DNA of 64,000 nucleotides from Effrenium voratum. Taxonomy: Eukaryota; Sar; Dinophyceae; Suessiales; Symbiodiniaceae. Below are positions 9,477 to 19,020 of the stretch, one piece after another. Each line of letters begins with the position of its first letter. Position 1 is the stretch's first letter. Location of the stretch: the NCBI GenBank assembly GCA_963377175.1, contig CAUJNA010001450.1, positions 1-64,000 of the forward strand. The letters are read 5' to 3'. The notes below the pieces were generated by a model. It was not told where the DNA came from. It worked only from the letters and a program-made list of their open reading frames with translations, and did not search any database. The position numbers and the translations under genes are program-made.

Positions 9477-9652
9477 TCATTTTTGATGAATCGTGACACC
9501 GCTTTTGAGTGCGCCCAAAAACGAGAAAAAAAGGCGGGGGTGTCACGCTTCACCATTTTTGGTGAAACGTGACACCGCTTAAGTTGAGTAAAAAAACGAG
9601 AAAAAAGGCGGGGGTGTCGCTCTTCGCCATTTTTGGCGAAACGTGACACCGC
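9477..9652. repeat. three hairpins after the capsid gene with covarying stems
   Basis: Units two and three form GGTGTCACG-x-TTCACC / GGTGAA-x-CGTGACACC type stems with an ATTTTT loop. The inner stems read TTCATC/GATGAA, TTCACC/GGTGAA and TTCGCC/GGCGAA, so one base pair changes on both sides in each copy. The first unit lacks part of its outer left arm. They are separated by AAACGAGAAAAAAGGCGGG spacers. Being tail to tail between MCP (+) and the C5 methyltransferase (-), they may end transcription from both sides. Confidence 0.85.
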
Positions 9653-9723
9653 CCAAAAAACATGCAAAAACATGGAAAAAAGGACTGTTCCAGGCCCGTC
9701 GGATTAGACGAAGCCTGAACGGT

Positions 9724-10377
9724 CTAATCCGGAATGCTCAGCCGCTCCGCAAGCTCCTCCGTGGCCGCGCTCGCAATCTCCTCGCACAGCGCAGCAGGGA
9801 CGCTGTAGAGCAGCTCGCGTGATTGGCTGACCCTCTCGTACTGCCCCTCCATCAGCCGCGGCCCCCGCTGCGCGGCCCGGAGGTGCCTGCCGTCCTGCCA
9901 CGCCTCGCAGCGGCTGCCGGGCCTGCACAGGCTTCGCCTCGGCCTCCAGCGCAGGTTGGTCCACAGCCGCGTCTGCTTCCTGTACGGAGTTCCGTACATG
10001 CAGTAGGTGACGTCCACCCAGGGCAGACGCTCCATGAACGGCCGGGTCTTCAGCAGCCCGGTGGCCGGGTTCTCTATGACCCACATCAAGGGGTCAAAGT
10101 GCGCAATGATCTCAAGGGCGCTGAGCACCAGCGCGTCGCCCGCCAGGAGCCGCCGCGGGCGCGTCGTCAGCGCGCGGCTGTATTCCGTGCAGACCGGGCT
10201 GGCCCAGACCATGTCGAAGTGCCCCGGGAACGTCGTGTAGTCCCAGCTCCGGATGTCGCAGAGGATGGTGGGCTCAAATTTCGACACGATGTCCTGGGAG
10301 ACGACCTCCCAGCCCGCCGCCTCGAAGGCCCTGCCCACCGACTTGGTGCCGCAGAAAAGCTCCAGGAGTCTCGGCAT
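9724..10377 (-). CDS. compact C5-cytosine DNA methyltransferase
   Basis: The 217-residue enzyme methylates cytosine C5 using S-adenosylmethionine. Motif I is LELFCGTKSVG (residues 5-15). Motif IV is ASPVCTEYS with the catalytic Cys at 63. Motif VI is ENPATGL (102-108), and motif VIII is represented by YGTPYRKQTRLW. The target-recognition region is short, as in small viral and phage C5 enzymes. The frame is intact. The ATG at 10377 is preceded on its strand by TTTAAAA. The gene is convergent with the MCP. It is unrelated in architecture to the multi-exon host-type methyltransferases at 45-49 kb. Confidence 0.85.
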   Translation of the reverse strand: MPRLLELFCGTKSVGRAFEAAGWEVVSQDIVSKFEPTILCDIRSWDYTTFPGHFDMVWASPVCTEYSRALTTRPRRLLAGDALVLSALEIIAHFDPLMWVIENPATGLLKTRPFMERLPWVDVTYCMYGTPYRKQTRLWTNLRWRPRRSLCRPGSRCEAWQDGRHLRAAQRGPRLMEGQYERVSQSRELLYSVPAALCEEIASAATEELAERLSIPD

Positions 10378-10472
10378 TTTTAAAGAGCAAGATCACCGCC
10401 ACTGCGACGACCAGGAAAACTCGCGTGTTCATCGGACCGGACTTTTTTCCTACGGATAAAAAAAGCCGAGCA

Positions 10473-11003
10473 ATGAAGCTTGCACTCGGGCTGGACGTTC
10501 AGACCAATGCCAAGGGGGGGAAGTTCATGTCAATAGAGGACTCCCATCAGGGCGCGCTGGTGTGCAAGGCGGACGTGGAGGTGCTGTGGGAGCCCGGCAA
10601 CTTCCAGGACGACGGGGCCAAGAGGGTGGGAGTGTGCTTTGCGAGCAACACCGACCTGGGGGCGTGGACGGATGGGGTGGAGCAGGCCGTCGTCGACGAC
10701 ATGATCATCTTCCAGAAGCCCTTTCCGGGGGTCACCCGCACCGAGCTTGAGAGCCAGCTGCAGCGCGCCGTCAAGGTGAGCGCCAAGGGCAAGCAAGTGA
10801 AGTGCAAGATGGACTTGGAGCGCTGCCTCTTCTGGGACTCCGCCGGCAACCGCGTGCCGCGCCCCGCGGAGTTCGCGCGCCGCAGGGGCCGCGCGCTTGT
10901 GGAGGCCCGGCACGTGTGGCTGATGGGCAGGCAGTGGGGCGTGCTCTTCGAGGTGCGCCACCTCATGCTGGTGCCCCTGGAGGCGCCGTGCTGCCCGTTC
11001 TAG
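10473..11003 (+). CDS. hypothetical protein beside the replicase
   Basis: The 176-residue protein begins MKLALGLDVQTNAKGGKF. It is mixed alpha/beta, with no membrane segment and no recognisable enzyme motif. A beta-rich ending (EVRHLMLVPLEAPCCPF) closes it. The start is preceded by a GGATAAAAAAA element. Its stop overlaps the replicase stop by a few bases, tail to tail. The position between a methyltransferase and the replicase suggests a nucleic-acid role, such as a single-strand-binding protein, but this is only inference from context. The frame is intact. Confidence 0.55.
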   Translation: MKLALGLDVQTNAKGGKFMSIEDSHQGALVCKADVEVLWEPGNFQDDGAKRVGVCFASNTDLGAWTDGVEQAVVDDMIIFQKPFPGVTRTELESQLQRAVKVSAKGKQVKCKMDLERCLFWDSAGNRVPRPAEFARRRGRALVEARHVWLMGRQWGVLFEVRHLMLVPLEAPCCPF

Positions 11004-14000
11004 GCCGCCTCCAGCAGCTCGGAGCTCGTGGCCCGCGAGGCGCCCACGTACAGGTGGCGCAGCGTGAGGTGGCAGGACTCCAGGTCCAGGCGGACGCGGT
11101 TGTGGAGGGTGAGCCCCTGGCAGCTGGCGTAGGTAACTGCGTTGCTGGGCCGGGTGGCCCGCAGCAGCTCCTGGTTCTTCAGCCGCATGCCGTTGTCCAG
11201 CCTCACTCCGTCCGGCTCCACTTCCGCCACGGCCACAAAGACGCCCTTGGGTATCTTTCCGCCGGCCCCGATGAGGCGCAGCCCCGGCCAAACCCTCATG
11301 CTCTGCGGGCTGTTCTGTGTTATACATTTATCACACCCATTGGTTGCTTGACAACAACCCATGTGGATGACCTGCGTCTCCAGCTCCAAGAGCTTTGAGC
11401 CCTCCGGCGCCAGGGCCCGGTTCGCCGCTGCGTTCACGGCCATGCGCTTGCTGTGGCTGATGACCAGCGTGGTGTCCGGCCACCCGGGCTTGGTGGGGTA
11501 GAGCTCCCTCAGCCTCGCCTTGGCCTGCTCCAGCGTGGGGCACGCCTCCTCGCCGACCCGCAGCCACTTCACGAAGTCGAAGATGCCGGGGTCGGAGCGC
11601 ATGTTCTCCGTGAGCTCGTGCCTGTGCCCGCCGGCCAGGTCGCGGATGAGCTGGCTGTGCTCCAACGGCGCGCGGATGGGCCGCCCGGCCCAGGAGTCCA
11701 GCACGGCCGGCAGCTGCCGGAAGTCTCCCAGCAGCAGGAACTTCACGTCGGCGTTCAGCCCCACGCTGGCCAGGTCCGCCCAGAGCGCCATGTCCAGCTG
11801 CGTGATCTCCTCCACCACCAGCCAGTCCAGCTTTTGCGCGCTGCCCCCGCGCACGTACCTGCGCACCCAGTGGTCGGCCGTCTGCGCCCCCAGCCCCAGG
11901 GTCTGCGCGGAGCAGTGCGTCTTGGACACCAGGTGCACCGCCTCGCCCTGCTCTCGCAGCCTCGCCACAATGGTGCGGGCCAGGTGCGTCTTTCCGGTGC
12001 CCGGCAGGCCCGTGAGCAGCAGGGAGTTGCCCGCCAGGCAGTGGTTCACGGGGTCGTCCACTCCGTTCCACCTCCGCTGTTTGTGGCGCTCCGCCTCCAT
12101 GCGCGGCGCCCTGCCGCCCAGCAAAGGCTTCGTCTCTTCCACGCGGTAGACGGGCGTGCCGTCCGGGTGGCGCAGCGCCTCCTGCGCCCGCAGCCGCTCC
12201 GCGAAGCGCTTCGGAAGCCGCTGCGTCAGCAGGCAGTCCGTCTTCACCTGCGCCAGGTACCGCGGCGGCGCGTCCAGGATGCGCCGGGCCTTGGCCACCA
12301 TGCAGTGCTCGAAGCCCAGGACCGCGTCGTGGATGGGGCGGTAGGTGCCGTTGCTCAGCAGCCTCCGCGCGTAGACGAAGTCCCACACCATGCCCCCTCG
12401 TAGGCGAAGGCCTGGGAGAAGTCCGCGCCCGCGCCGTCCAGCTCGCTGCTGCTGCTGCGCACGCTGTAGACCACCTCCGTGCTGCGCGCCCACAGGCCTA
12501 TCATCGCGTTCACGCTGAGCTTGGCCATGTGCTCCTCGTTTTCGGGCCAGGCGGCGTCCATGCGCTCCAGCGCGCGCCGCAGCGTCGCCGCGTCCACGTG
12601 GCTCCGCGCGGAGATGCCCAGCACGATGTGGTCCCAGCGGCAGACGCCCAGGTCCAGCATCGCGGCCAGCGAAACCTTCGGGTACCAGCCGGGCCCCACG
12701 GACGGCAACAGGTTCAGGCAGGACTGCCTCGCGTCGCAGCAGCCCTCCACAAAGCCCAGGTCCGGCAGCACGCCGTCCACGGGCTCAACGCCGTCCGCCG
12801 GGCACAGGATGGGCAGGGGGAAGGGGCGTTGGCCAGCCCGTTGCGCCTGCAGCGCACCACGTCCACGCCGACGTACGTGCTGTCCTTTGCGCACGTCTGC
12901 GCCTCAAAAACCAGAGGAGGCAGCTTGGGGCTCCGGACGTACTCCATGACGCCGGGGGCCACGCGGCTCTCCAAACTCGTGGGCTGCGCGCTCTCCCCCA
13001 GCGTCTTCTCGCTGTGGCAGTCGCCGCACAGCGCCTGCAAAGTTTGCACGCTGCCCGCAAAGGCCTGCCTCACCGGCACCACGTGGTCCAGCTCGCAGGT
13101 GCCGGCCGTCAGCCCGCATCCACACAGCGCGCACTTGCCGCCCTGCGCGCCAAGGTCTGCTGCCTCTCCGCCGCGCCGGGCACCTCCCGTTTCGCCTTGA
13201 GCAACTTCAAAAAAATCTCGTGCGCCAAGCCGGCCAGGCGCTGGCCCCGGTACTCCTGGTTGAGCGCCTCGCACCACCTCCGCAGCACCTCGTGCTCCTC
13301 CGGCAGCTCTCGGATCCTGGTGCCCCGCCTCAGCCTAAGCCCGCAGTACTGCGCCGGGCTGCTGATGGCCACCTTGGGGCTCTCGCCGGCGGCCATGAGC
13401 TGGCGCCGCGCCTCCCGCAGGTCCTCGCACCAGAACAGCCCCGGCTGAACGTCCGCGGCGTCGAAGCGCCTCCACTCTTGGATGGGCGGCAGGGTCTGCC
13501 TCGCCTCGCCCCGGTAGAGCACGCGCGCCTGCCTCTCCAGCACCCGCTTCACGGCCCTGTACATGTAGCAGTGCCCGTCGAAGGCCAAGAAGCACACGGT
13601 GCGATGCTCCTTCAGCGCCGGGTCGTAGCTGTCCACGAGGTCGCCCTGCGAGCTCAGCACGCGCATGGGGGCGTTGCGCCACACGCAGAACTCTCGCACC
13701 TCCTCTGCGGAGATGCCGAGGCGCCTCCAGTCGTGGCGCAGCATGGCGTCGAAGTCCGCGCACACCTCCTCCTCGCTCAGCTGCAGCAGCTCGGCCAGCT
13801 GCCGGGGCACGCAGAGCGGCTTGTCCTCGAAGGCGCTCGGCAGCACGTCCTCCTCGCAGGGCAGCTGGAAGCTCACGCTCCTCAGGCCCCTCATGCGCTG
13901 GCGCAGGAGCGTCTCAACCTCGGTCCTGGAGTTCCTGTAGTGCGTGCTCTGGGTGCTGACCACCCAGTGCCCCTCGGGGTCGAGGAAGTAGGTCTCGTCC

Positions 14001-14540
14001 GAGAGCTGCAGGATGGGGCCGTCCAGCGAGGCCTCCACTTGCTGCCTGACCCGCTGCGCCACCTGCTCCTCCGTGAGGTGGGCCGGGTGCCTCGTGGCCC
14101 CGCCCAGCTCATTCACCGGCAGCCAGTCCCTGCGCTCGTAGTTCCGCCTGCTGCGCCGCCTGCCCCGGATGATCACCGGCACGTGGACCAGGTACTTGTC
14201 GCGAAGAAGCCCTTGCCCAGCTTGGTCAGCCGGTGCTCTCGCCCTGCAGGGAGCGCACAAGCTTCTTCTGCCCGTTGCGCAGCAGGATGTAGTCGTTGGG
14301 CCCCTCGCGGATGAGGGGCTGGTTGTAGTCGAAGTCCTTGCTGGGGGGCCGCAGGCCCAGGTGGGAGTAGTAGTGATGGCCCGCCCGGGTCAGCTGCCCG
14401 TCCGCGCGCGAGAGCAGCGCGTAGGCCCCCGGGCCGCGCCGCAGGTTCAGCACGACGGCACCATCCGCCCCCGTGCGAGCCCGGGCGCCGCCGTCCGCGG
14501 CCTCCGTGATCTGCTGTAGTTGTCTCGCCCAACTTGCCAT
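11000..14540 (-). pseudogene. giant replicase: polymerase-like region, HNH nuclease and SF1B helicase in one gene, five frameshifts
   Basis: The gene spans about 1,180 codons from ATG 14540 (MASWARQLQQ). The N-terminal ~460 residues include EVREFCVWRNAPM and FLAFDGHCYMYR segments of a kind I associate with viral/protist family B-like polymerases. Next is an HNH domain with CALCGCG, ELDHVVP and LCGDCHSEKT. Then come palm-like motifs: VGVDVVRCRRNGL (motif A position), KLSVNAMIGLW (motif B position) and VKTDCLL (motif C position). The C-terminal third is a Pif1/RecD-type helicase: Walker A GLPGTGKTH, WLVVEEITQLD, LLGDFRQLPAV and a final YVGASRA. Single-base deletions at about 14,225, 14,197, 13,147, 12,820 and 12,398 break the frame; no internal nonsense codon is seen. 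The polymerase family is uncertain; the HNH and helicase calls are firm. Confidence 0.75.
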
Positions 14541-14804
14541 TCTTTTTTTACGGGCCCAGTTTTTTTTTGCTCGGCGCGGCCAAGTCGGGGGTGCGTTCAA
14601 ACGGGTTATCAGGCCGTCAGAGCGTTTTCACAGCGGGCGGGGTGGTGCCTGTAGGGTTTAAACACAGCTGGCTTTCAACAAAGTCACTATTTGCTCGAGA
14701 AGCAAGCTCAGTCTGCGTTGGCGACTCGATCCGAGTGCGAGCGCGAGGCGCGCGAGGCGGCAGCGAACCTGGTGCTGTCTACCGCCCTTCCGCACTCCGT
14801 GAGA
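14541..14804. promoter_or_regulatory. divergent gap between replicase and helicase-like gene
   Basis: Reading leftward, a TAAAAAAA tract precedes the replicase ATG by about three bases. Reading rightward, the coding-like frame of the next gene is already open from about 14,691, without an ATG before 14,805. The true start of that gene may be upstream in a lost or shifted segment. Confidence 0.4.
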
Positions 14805-16467
14805 ATGGGGACTCGCGTGCTCGAGACCCTGGGCGACATGCGGGAGATACTGTCCTACCACAGCGTCGGCTGCAAGCAGGCTCTGACCATCTTTGAAGAA
14901 CTCGTCAAGGCCGGCCAGGAGCCCGCGGGTGAAGACTACCCGGCGACGAACTTGGAGCATCGCCTGGTGGAGTGGTTGGATCGCCGCGAAGCCGCCCCGG
15001 ACACACCGCCCGTGAAGCCTCAGTCTCCGCGCCAGCCCATTTTCCTGAACTTGAAGAGGAAGGCGAGCGAGGCGAGCGAGGCGAGCGAGGCGAGCGAGGC
15101 GAGCGAGCCGGAGAAGCCGGAGCCGGAGGTAACCACCTTCTTGCTGCCAAGGGCCGCCGAGCCGCGTGAGGAGGATTTCATGAGGAACAAGGCCGCTCCC
15201 GTCTTCCACAGCAGCAACCACGTTCTGGTTCCCTGCGAGTTCCGCCACACAGGTCCGGGTGTGTCCGAAGCAGAACTGCTGGAGTGCCTTTACAGCGTGG
15301 GGGACGACAAGTACCAGGGCAAAGGTTGCGCTTGGATGGCGTGGCGCCTCGTGGGCCAAGCTCAGCCTCCTGACGTCGGCCACCACGTCGTGCTTCGACC
15401 CGAAAGAGGGGCAAAATTGTGGGTCTTCTTCCACAAGCCCACCATGAAGCTGCTGCCCCATCCTCCGGCGTCCACCCAGCTCTACAAGCTTGGCAAGGGG
15501 AAGCTTCACGATGTCGTGAAGCTGATGGCCAACTGCTTGGAGCTGAAGGGGACCATGCGGGCCATGAGTCGGGGCGAGTACGACGGCCTTGTTGCAGCAA
15601 ACGAACCTCCGGCGCCAGAGTTCTCCCCACGACGGGTTTTGATGAACTACGGCGATATGACGACGTCCGAGTTCCAGAGCCATCTCATCAAGCTCGACAC
15701 GACCTTCCGAGGCGACAAGGCCTTGAACACCGGCAAGCGCCCGCCGAACAGTGAGGACGAGTTCGTGCACTTGCAGAGCAGGGCCCTCTTGCAGCTCCGC
15801 ATGCAACTCCAGGACGACCAGTTGCAAACGGAGAGCCTGCTGGTGTCGCGCCATCGCCAACTTCTGATGACCGACTTCGTCATCAACGAGAGCACCGTGA
15901 ACTGCTGGTGGTACAACCCCGAGGTCCACCAGAAGCAGCCACTGGACTTTTTCGAGGCCTACGGGCGAGCTCGCGACGAGCGAAGGACCCTGATCTTCTA
16001 CGGTCGAGCGCAGCCTCCTGCGCGACGAGAGGCCTTTGCTCCTGGACGAGCTTCAGATCAGCAGCAGCAACATCGGCGCCCAAGGCGGGGGAGTGGACAC
16101 GCTGAAGCATCTCCTCGGTCTGTCGCCCGACTTGCCAGCCACCATCAAATGTCGCTACAAAGACGTGAAGGTGCCTGCGGAGACGTTCAGGATCATCACG
16201 GTGCAGGACCTGGCGAAACTCCACCACAGCTTGGACGACATGGCAAAGATTTGCCCTCCGGACCTCATGCTCGACGGGTTTGTGTGGCGCGCTCGCCCGC
16301 TTGACAAGGTCTTCGACGCGGACACGCGCGCGGTGCTGAAGCGCTGCATCCTCGTGGAAGTGACGGCGCAGTGTGTCAAGGACTCTGTGCGCGAGAGGCG
16401 AAAGTACGGGTCCGACAAGGCGGTCTCCATGGCGGAGAGTTTGAGGGCCTTGTACAACGGCCAGTAA
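14805..16467 (+). pseudogene. SF3/AAA+-like replication helicase, P-loop missing, frameshifted
   Basis: The frame is open from 14,691, but the first ATG is 14,805 (MGTRVLETLGDM). A pentapeptide-like ASEASEASE repeat lies at about 15,060-15,110. Near 16,000 the text reads LIFYG, as expected just before a Walker A loop. It then jumps straight to RDERPLLLDELQ (Walker B-like), GGGVDTLKHLLGL, KCRYKDVKVP and FRIITVQ, which resemble SF3/AAA+ motifs. No GKT/GKS is present, and an extra base at about 16,002 shifts the frame at this very spot. I infer that a short deletion removed the P-loop. The remaining frame ends at 16,467 after a helical tail. The function is inferred from these motifs only. Confidence 0.55.
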
Positions 16468-16652
16468 TTCGCGACACGGGGGCCTGCCTTTTAAGGGCAC
16501 AGACCAGGCAGAAGCCCAACCGAACGCATACAGATCAGCCTTGCCCAAAGACGCACAGTTGGGAGCGCTGACCCCCGCTCTGGCGCACACCCTTGCCGGG
16601 CTCGTGATTGCCCAAAGACGCACAGTTGGGCGCGCTGAACCTCCACTCCCCC
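16468..16652. repeat. spacer with short direct repeats
   Basis: GCCCAAAGACGCACAGTTGG occurs twice (about 16,541 and 16,609). There is no gene. The spacer leads into the 65-bp tandem array. Confidence 0.6.
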
Positions 16653-16960
16653 CCGGGTCCATGCTATATGTACTATATGTGCTATATCTCACAAGACAAC
16701 CCACTGAACATCCACTCCCCCCCGGGTCCATGCTATATGTACTATATGTGCTATATCTCACAAGGCAACCCACTGAACATCCACTCCCCCCCGGGTCCAT
16801 GCTATATGTACTATATGTGCTATATCTCACAAGACAACCCACTGAACATCCACTCCCCCCCGGGTCCATGCTATATGTTCTATATGTGCTATATCTCACA
16901 AGACAACCCACTGAACATCCACTCCCCCCCGGGTCCATGCTTTTATGTTACTAGATTATG
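16653..16960. repeat. 65-bp tandem repeat array
   Basis: About four and a half copies of a 65-bp unit are present. Each has CCACTCCCCCCCGGGTCCAT, then GCTATATGTACTATATGTG and a CTCACAAGACAACCCACTG-type end. Copies differ by one or two bases, so the expansion is recent. The chance reading frames through it are not genes. Confidence 0.9.
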
Positions 16961-17345
16961 CTATATGGCCCCTTTATATTAGCAACATATAGTGACAGAT
17001 TTCGCGGTTACAGAGTATATTAGCAATATGTTACATATTAGCAAGGAGCTGGGGGAGCGTGGATGTTCAGGGGCTGGTGTTGTCTTGTGGAGGATAATCG
17101 AACCCACTATATAGGCAAATTTAAGCAAGGAACCCGGGGAGAGTGGATGTTCAGTGGCTTGTCTTGTGAGATATAGCACATATAGCACATATAGCAAGGA
17201 ACCCGGGGAGAGTGGATGTTCAGTGGCTTGACTTGTGAGATATAGCACATATAGCACATATAGCAAGGAACCCGGGGAGAGTGGATGTTCAGCGGGTTGG
17301 CGTCCATATAGCACATATAGCACATATAGCATGGAGCTGGGGGAG
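16961..17345. repeat. inverted TATAGCAC repeat array
   Basis: The same sequence family as the preceding array appears here in reverse orientation. ATATAGCACATATAGCA is followed by AGGAACCCGGGGAGAGTGG and GTTCAGTGGCTTG, repeated three to four times at about 17,120-17,340. Together with 16,653-16,960 this forms a large imperfect inverted repeat. Confidence 0.8.
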
Positions 17346-17384
17346 AGTGGAGCCAAACCCAGGGACATTTGTGCGGTTTTGCGC

Positions 17385-17516
17385 AACAATATGCTATTCC
17401 TCCAGGGTGTACATGTATGTACGGCCTGTAAGAATAGCTTTTTTGCACGGTTTTGCGCCAGAAAAATGCTATTCTTACAGTGCCTACATCAATGTAGGCA
17501 CTAGAGGAATAGCTTT
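17385..17516. repeat. palindrome cluster 2 (two hairpins)
   Basis: Two copies of the ~46-bp palindrome lie at about 17,389-17,435 and 17,468-17,513. The second has an almost perfect stem TGCTATTCTTACAGTGCCTA pairing with its right half. They are separated by the TTTTTGCACGGTTTTGCGCC linker, as in clusters 1 and 3. Confidence 0.85.
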
Positions 17517-17864
17517 TTTGCACGGGTTTGCACGGTTTGCCCACGCCAGCTCATTTGATTGGTTCGCCCAACCCGTTGGTTTCCCGAGCACCCCAAACCC
17601 AAAAAAAGGGCTTTCTCAGGCTCCGGGAATTCCCTCACCTTGAAGAACGGTTTACTGACGTCGTCCGAGAGACTTGGGGTGCTCGTGCAGACTTGTCTTT
17701 TTGGCATTTTTGTCACACTTCAACTTCCCTCAGTAGCTTGAAGCGTTTTGAAAGGTGCTTGCGTGCAGGGCAAAATCAGGAAAATTCAGGATTTTGATAG
17801 GGTTTTGCCTTACATCCACCAACATCCCCGTTGTTAAGTTACTAAGTTTCCAGGGCGCTTTTTT
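17517..17864. other. intergenic, no gene seen
   Basis: This gap contains GGTTCGCCCAACCCGTTGG and a CCCAAACCCAAAAAAAGGGCT...GGGAATTCC phrase shared with 30,340-30,420. No supported coding sequence is present. Confidence 0.6.
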
Positions 17865-18889
17865 TTATGCAAAGTTTTCAGCTTGGTAAAGTAGCCGTAA
17901 TAGTCGAGGGTCCTGGGCCTCGGGGGCCAGGAAGTCGTCCAGCTGCCTCACAGCCGCCGGCCTGCCCCGTCTCGTCAGCCGGCCCGCCGCGTTGCCGCTG
18001 CCCTGCGGCGCCGGCAGCGCCAGCTTCAGCAGGGTCTCCCTGCCCTCCGTGCTGCGGACGGTCATGGAGTCCACGGCCCCCAGCTGCTGCACGTCGCCGT
18101 ACTGAGGGTTGAAGCTCCTCGCCGCGTTCGTCGGCGATCGGAAGGCGCCCGCGTCCTCCACCGCCTTCACGCGCCGCTCGGTGAGGTCCTTGTTGTGCTG
18201 GAACTTGTCGGCGTTGTCTTGGAGGACCCTGAACTCCGTGGCCGGCTGCTCCTCCACGTCCTCGGGCGCGCCGTGCACCGTCTCGTGGGGCCGCGCGTTG
18301 TAGGCCGAAGCGGTCTGCTGAAAGTGGTCGCTCCACTGCCCGCCCTTGCGCGCCACCCTAGTGGCCAGGTCCTTCTTCAGCGTCTGGATGCCCCGGTCCA
18401 CCACGGCGATGGCGTTGCGGTCCTCGGGCCGCTTCGTGCGGTGCACGGCATTTTCGGGCAGCTCCCGGTCCAGCGTGGCGAACTCGTTGCCCAGGTCCGT
18501 CGTGGCCACGAAGTTCCCGTCGTCCCCCGTCAGCTCCTTTGCGGCGCGCTTGGTGGCGCGGCCCACCGTCTCGGCGTTCTTGTTCTGCAGAGGTTCCACG
18601 GCGGCCTCCAGGGTGAAGACGTCCATCACCACCAGGCCGTACTTCGTCTTCCCCCGCGTGTTCTGGCTGAAGTCGATGAGGTCGGCCTGCAGCCGGTCGT
18701 TCGGCCCTCGGCGGCCGACTTGCCCAGCGCGCGCGGCCGGGGCGCCTGCACCTGCCGGCCCACGTCGGCCTTCAGCGCCTCGAAGGCCATGGCCTGCGTC
18801 ACGTCGAGGTCGCGCTGCCGTGCGAGTCGGTACAGCTTCCGCGGGTACCGCACGTTGAAGTCGTCGGCCAGGTCCCTCAGCGCCTCCAT
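17865..18889 (-). pseudogene. rve-type (retroviral/Polinton) integrase, one frameshift
   Basis: This integrase inserts viral DNA into the host genome. The ATG at 18,889 opens MEALRDLADDFNVRYPRKLY; a one-base deletion near 18,706 shifts the frame. The core follows with QADLIDFSQ (first Asp), TDLGNEFATL (second Asp) and, about 33 residues on, VVDRGIQTLKKDL. In that last segment an Asp occupies the place where DDE enzymes usually have Glu in an E-R-x-N-x-T-L-K context. HFQQTASAYNARPHETVHG continues the fold. The C-terminus is basic and ends at 17,865. Total length of about 341 codons is usual for PLV/Maverick integrases. Broken copies lie at 26.8, 27.4 and 30.6 kb. Confidence 0.8.
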
Positions 18890-18895
18890 TTATAA
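18890..18895 (-). promoter_or_regulatory. TATA box abutting the integrase ATG
   Basis: On the minus strand TTATAA touches ATGGAG with no spacer. The same arrangement occurs at 2721-2732. Confidence 0.5.
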
Positions 18896-18896
18896 C

Positions 18897-19020
18897 CCAA
18901 AAAGGAGCTTGAGCAAGGTTCCGCGGATGCGAGGAGGCCTGCTCACACTTACTTGTTGCCCCAAAAAGGAGCTTGAGCAAGGTTCCCTGGACGCAGGGAG
19001 GCCTGCGCAGCTACTTGTTC
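18897..19020. repeat. two ~62-bp direct repeats between integrase and fibre
   Basis: CCCAAAAAGGAGCTTGAGCA, AGGTTCC, GGAGGCCTGC and CTTGTT segments occur twice in order. The second copy runs into the fibre stop codon at 19,011. A related phrase recurs at 30,380. Confidence 0.8.

Noticed and set aside
11453..12403. 316-codon open frame on the plus strand
   Set aside because: It lies opposite the helicase part of the replicase. The composition (His/Gln/Arg/Val-rich) is that of an antisense shadow in GC-rich DNA.
16541..16982. Tyr/Leu-rich repeat protein frames
   Set aside because: They are translations of the 65-bp tandem array on either strand, with no start signal.
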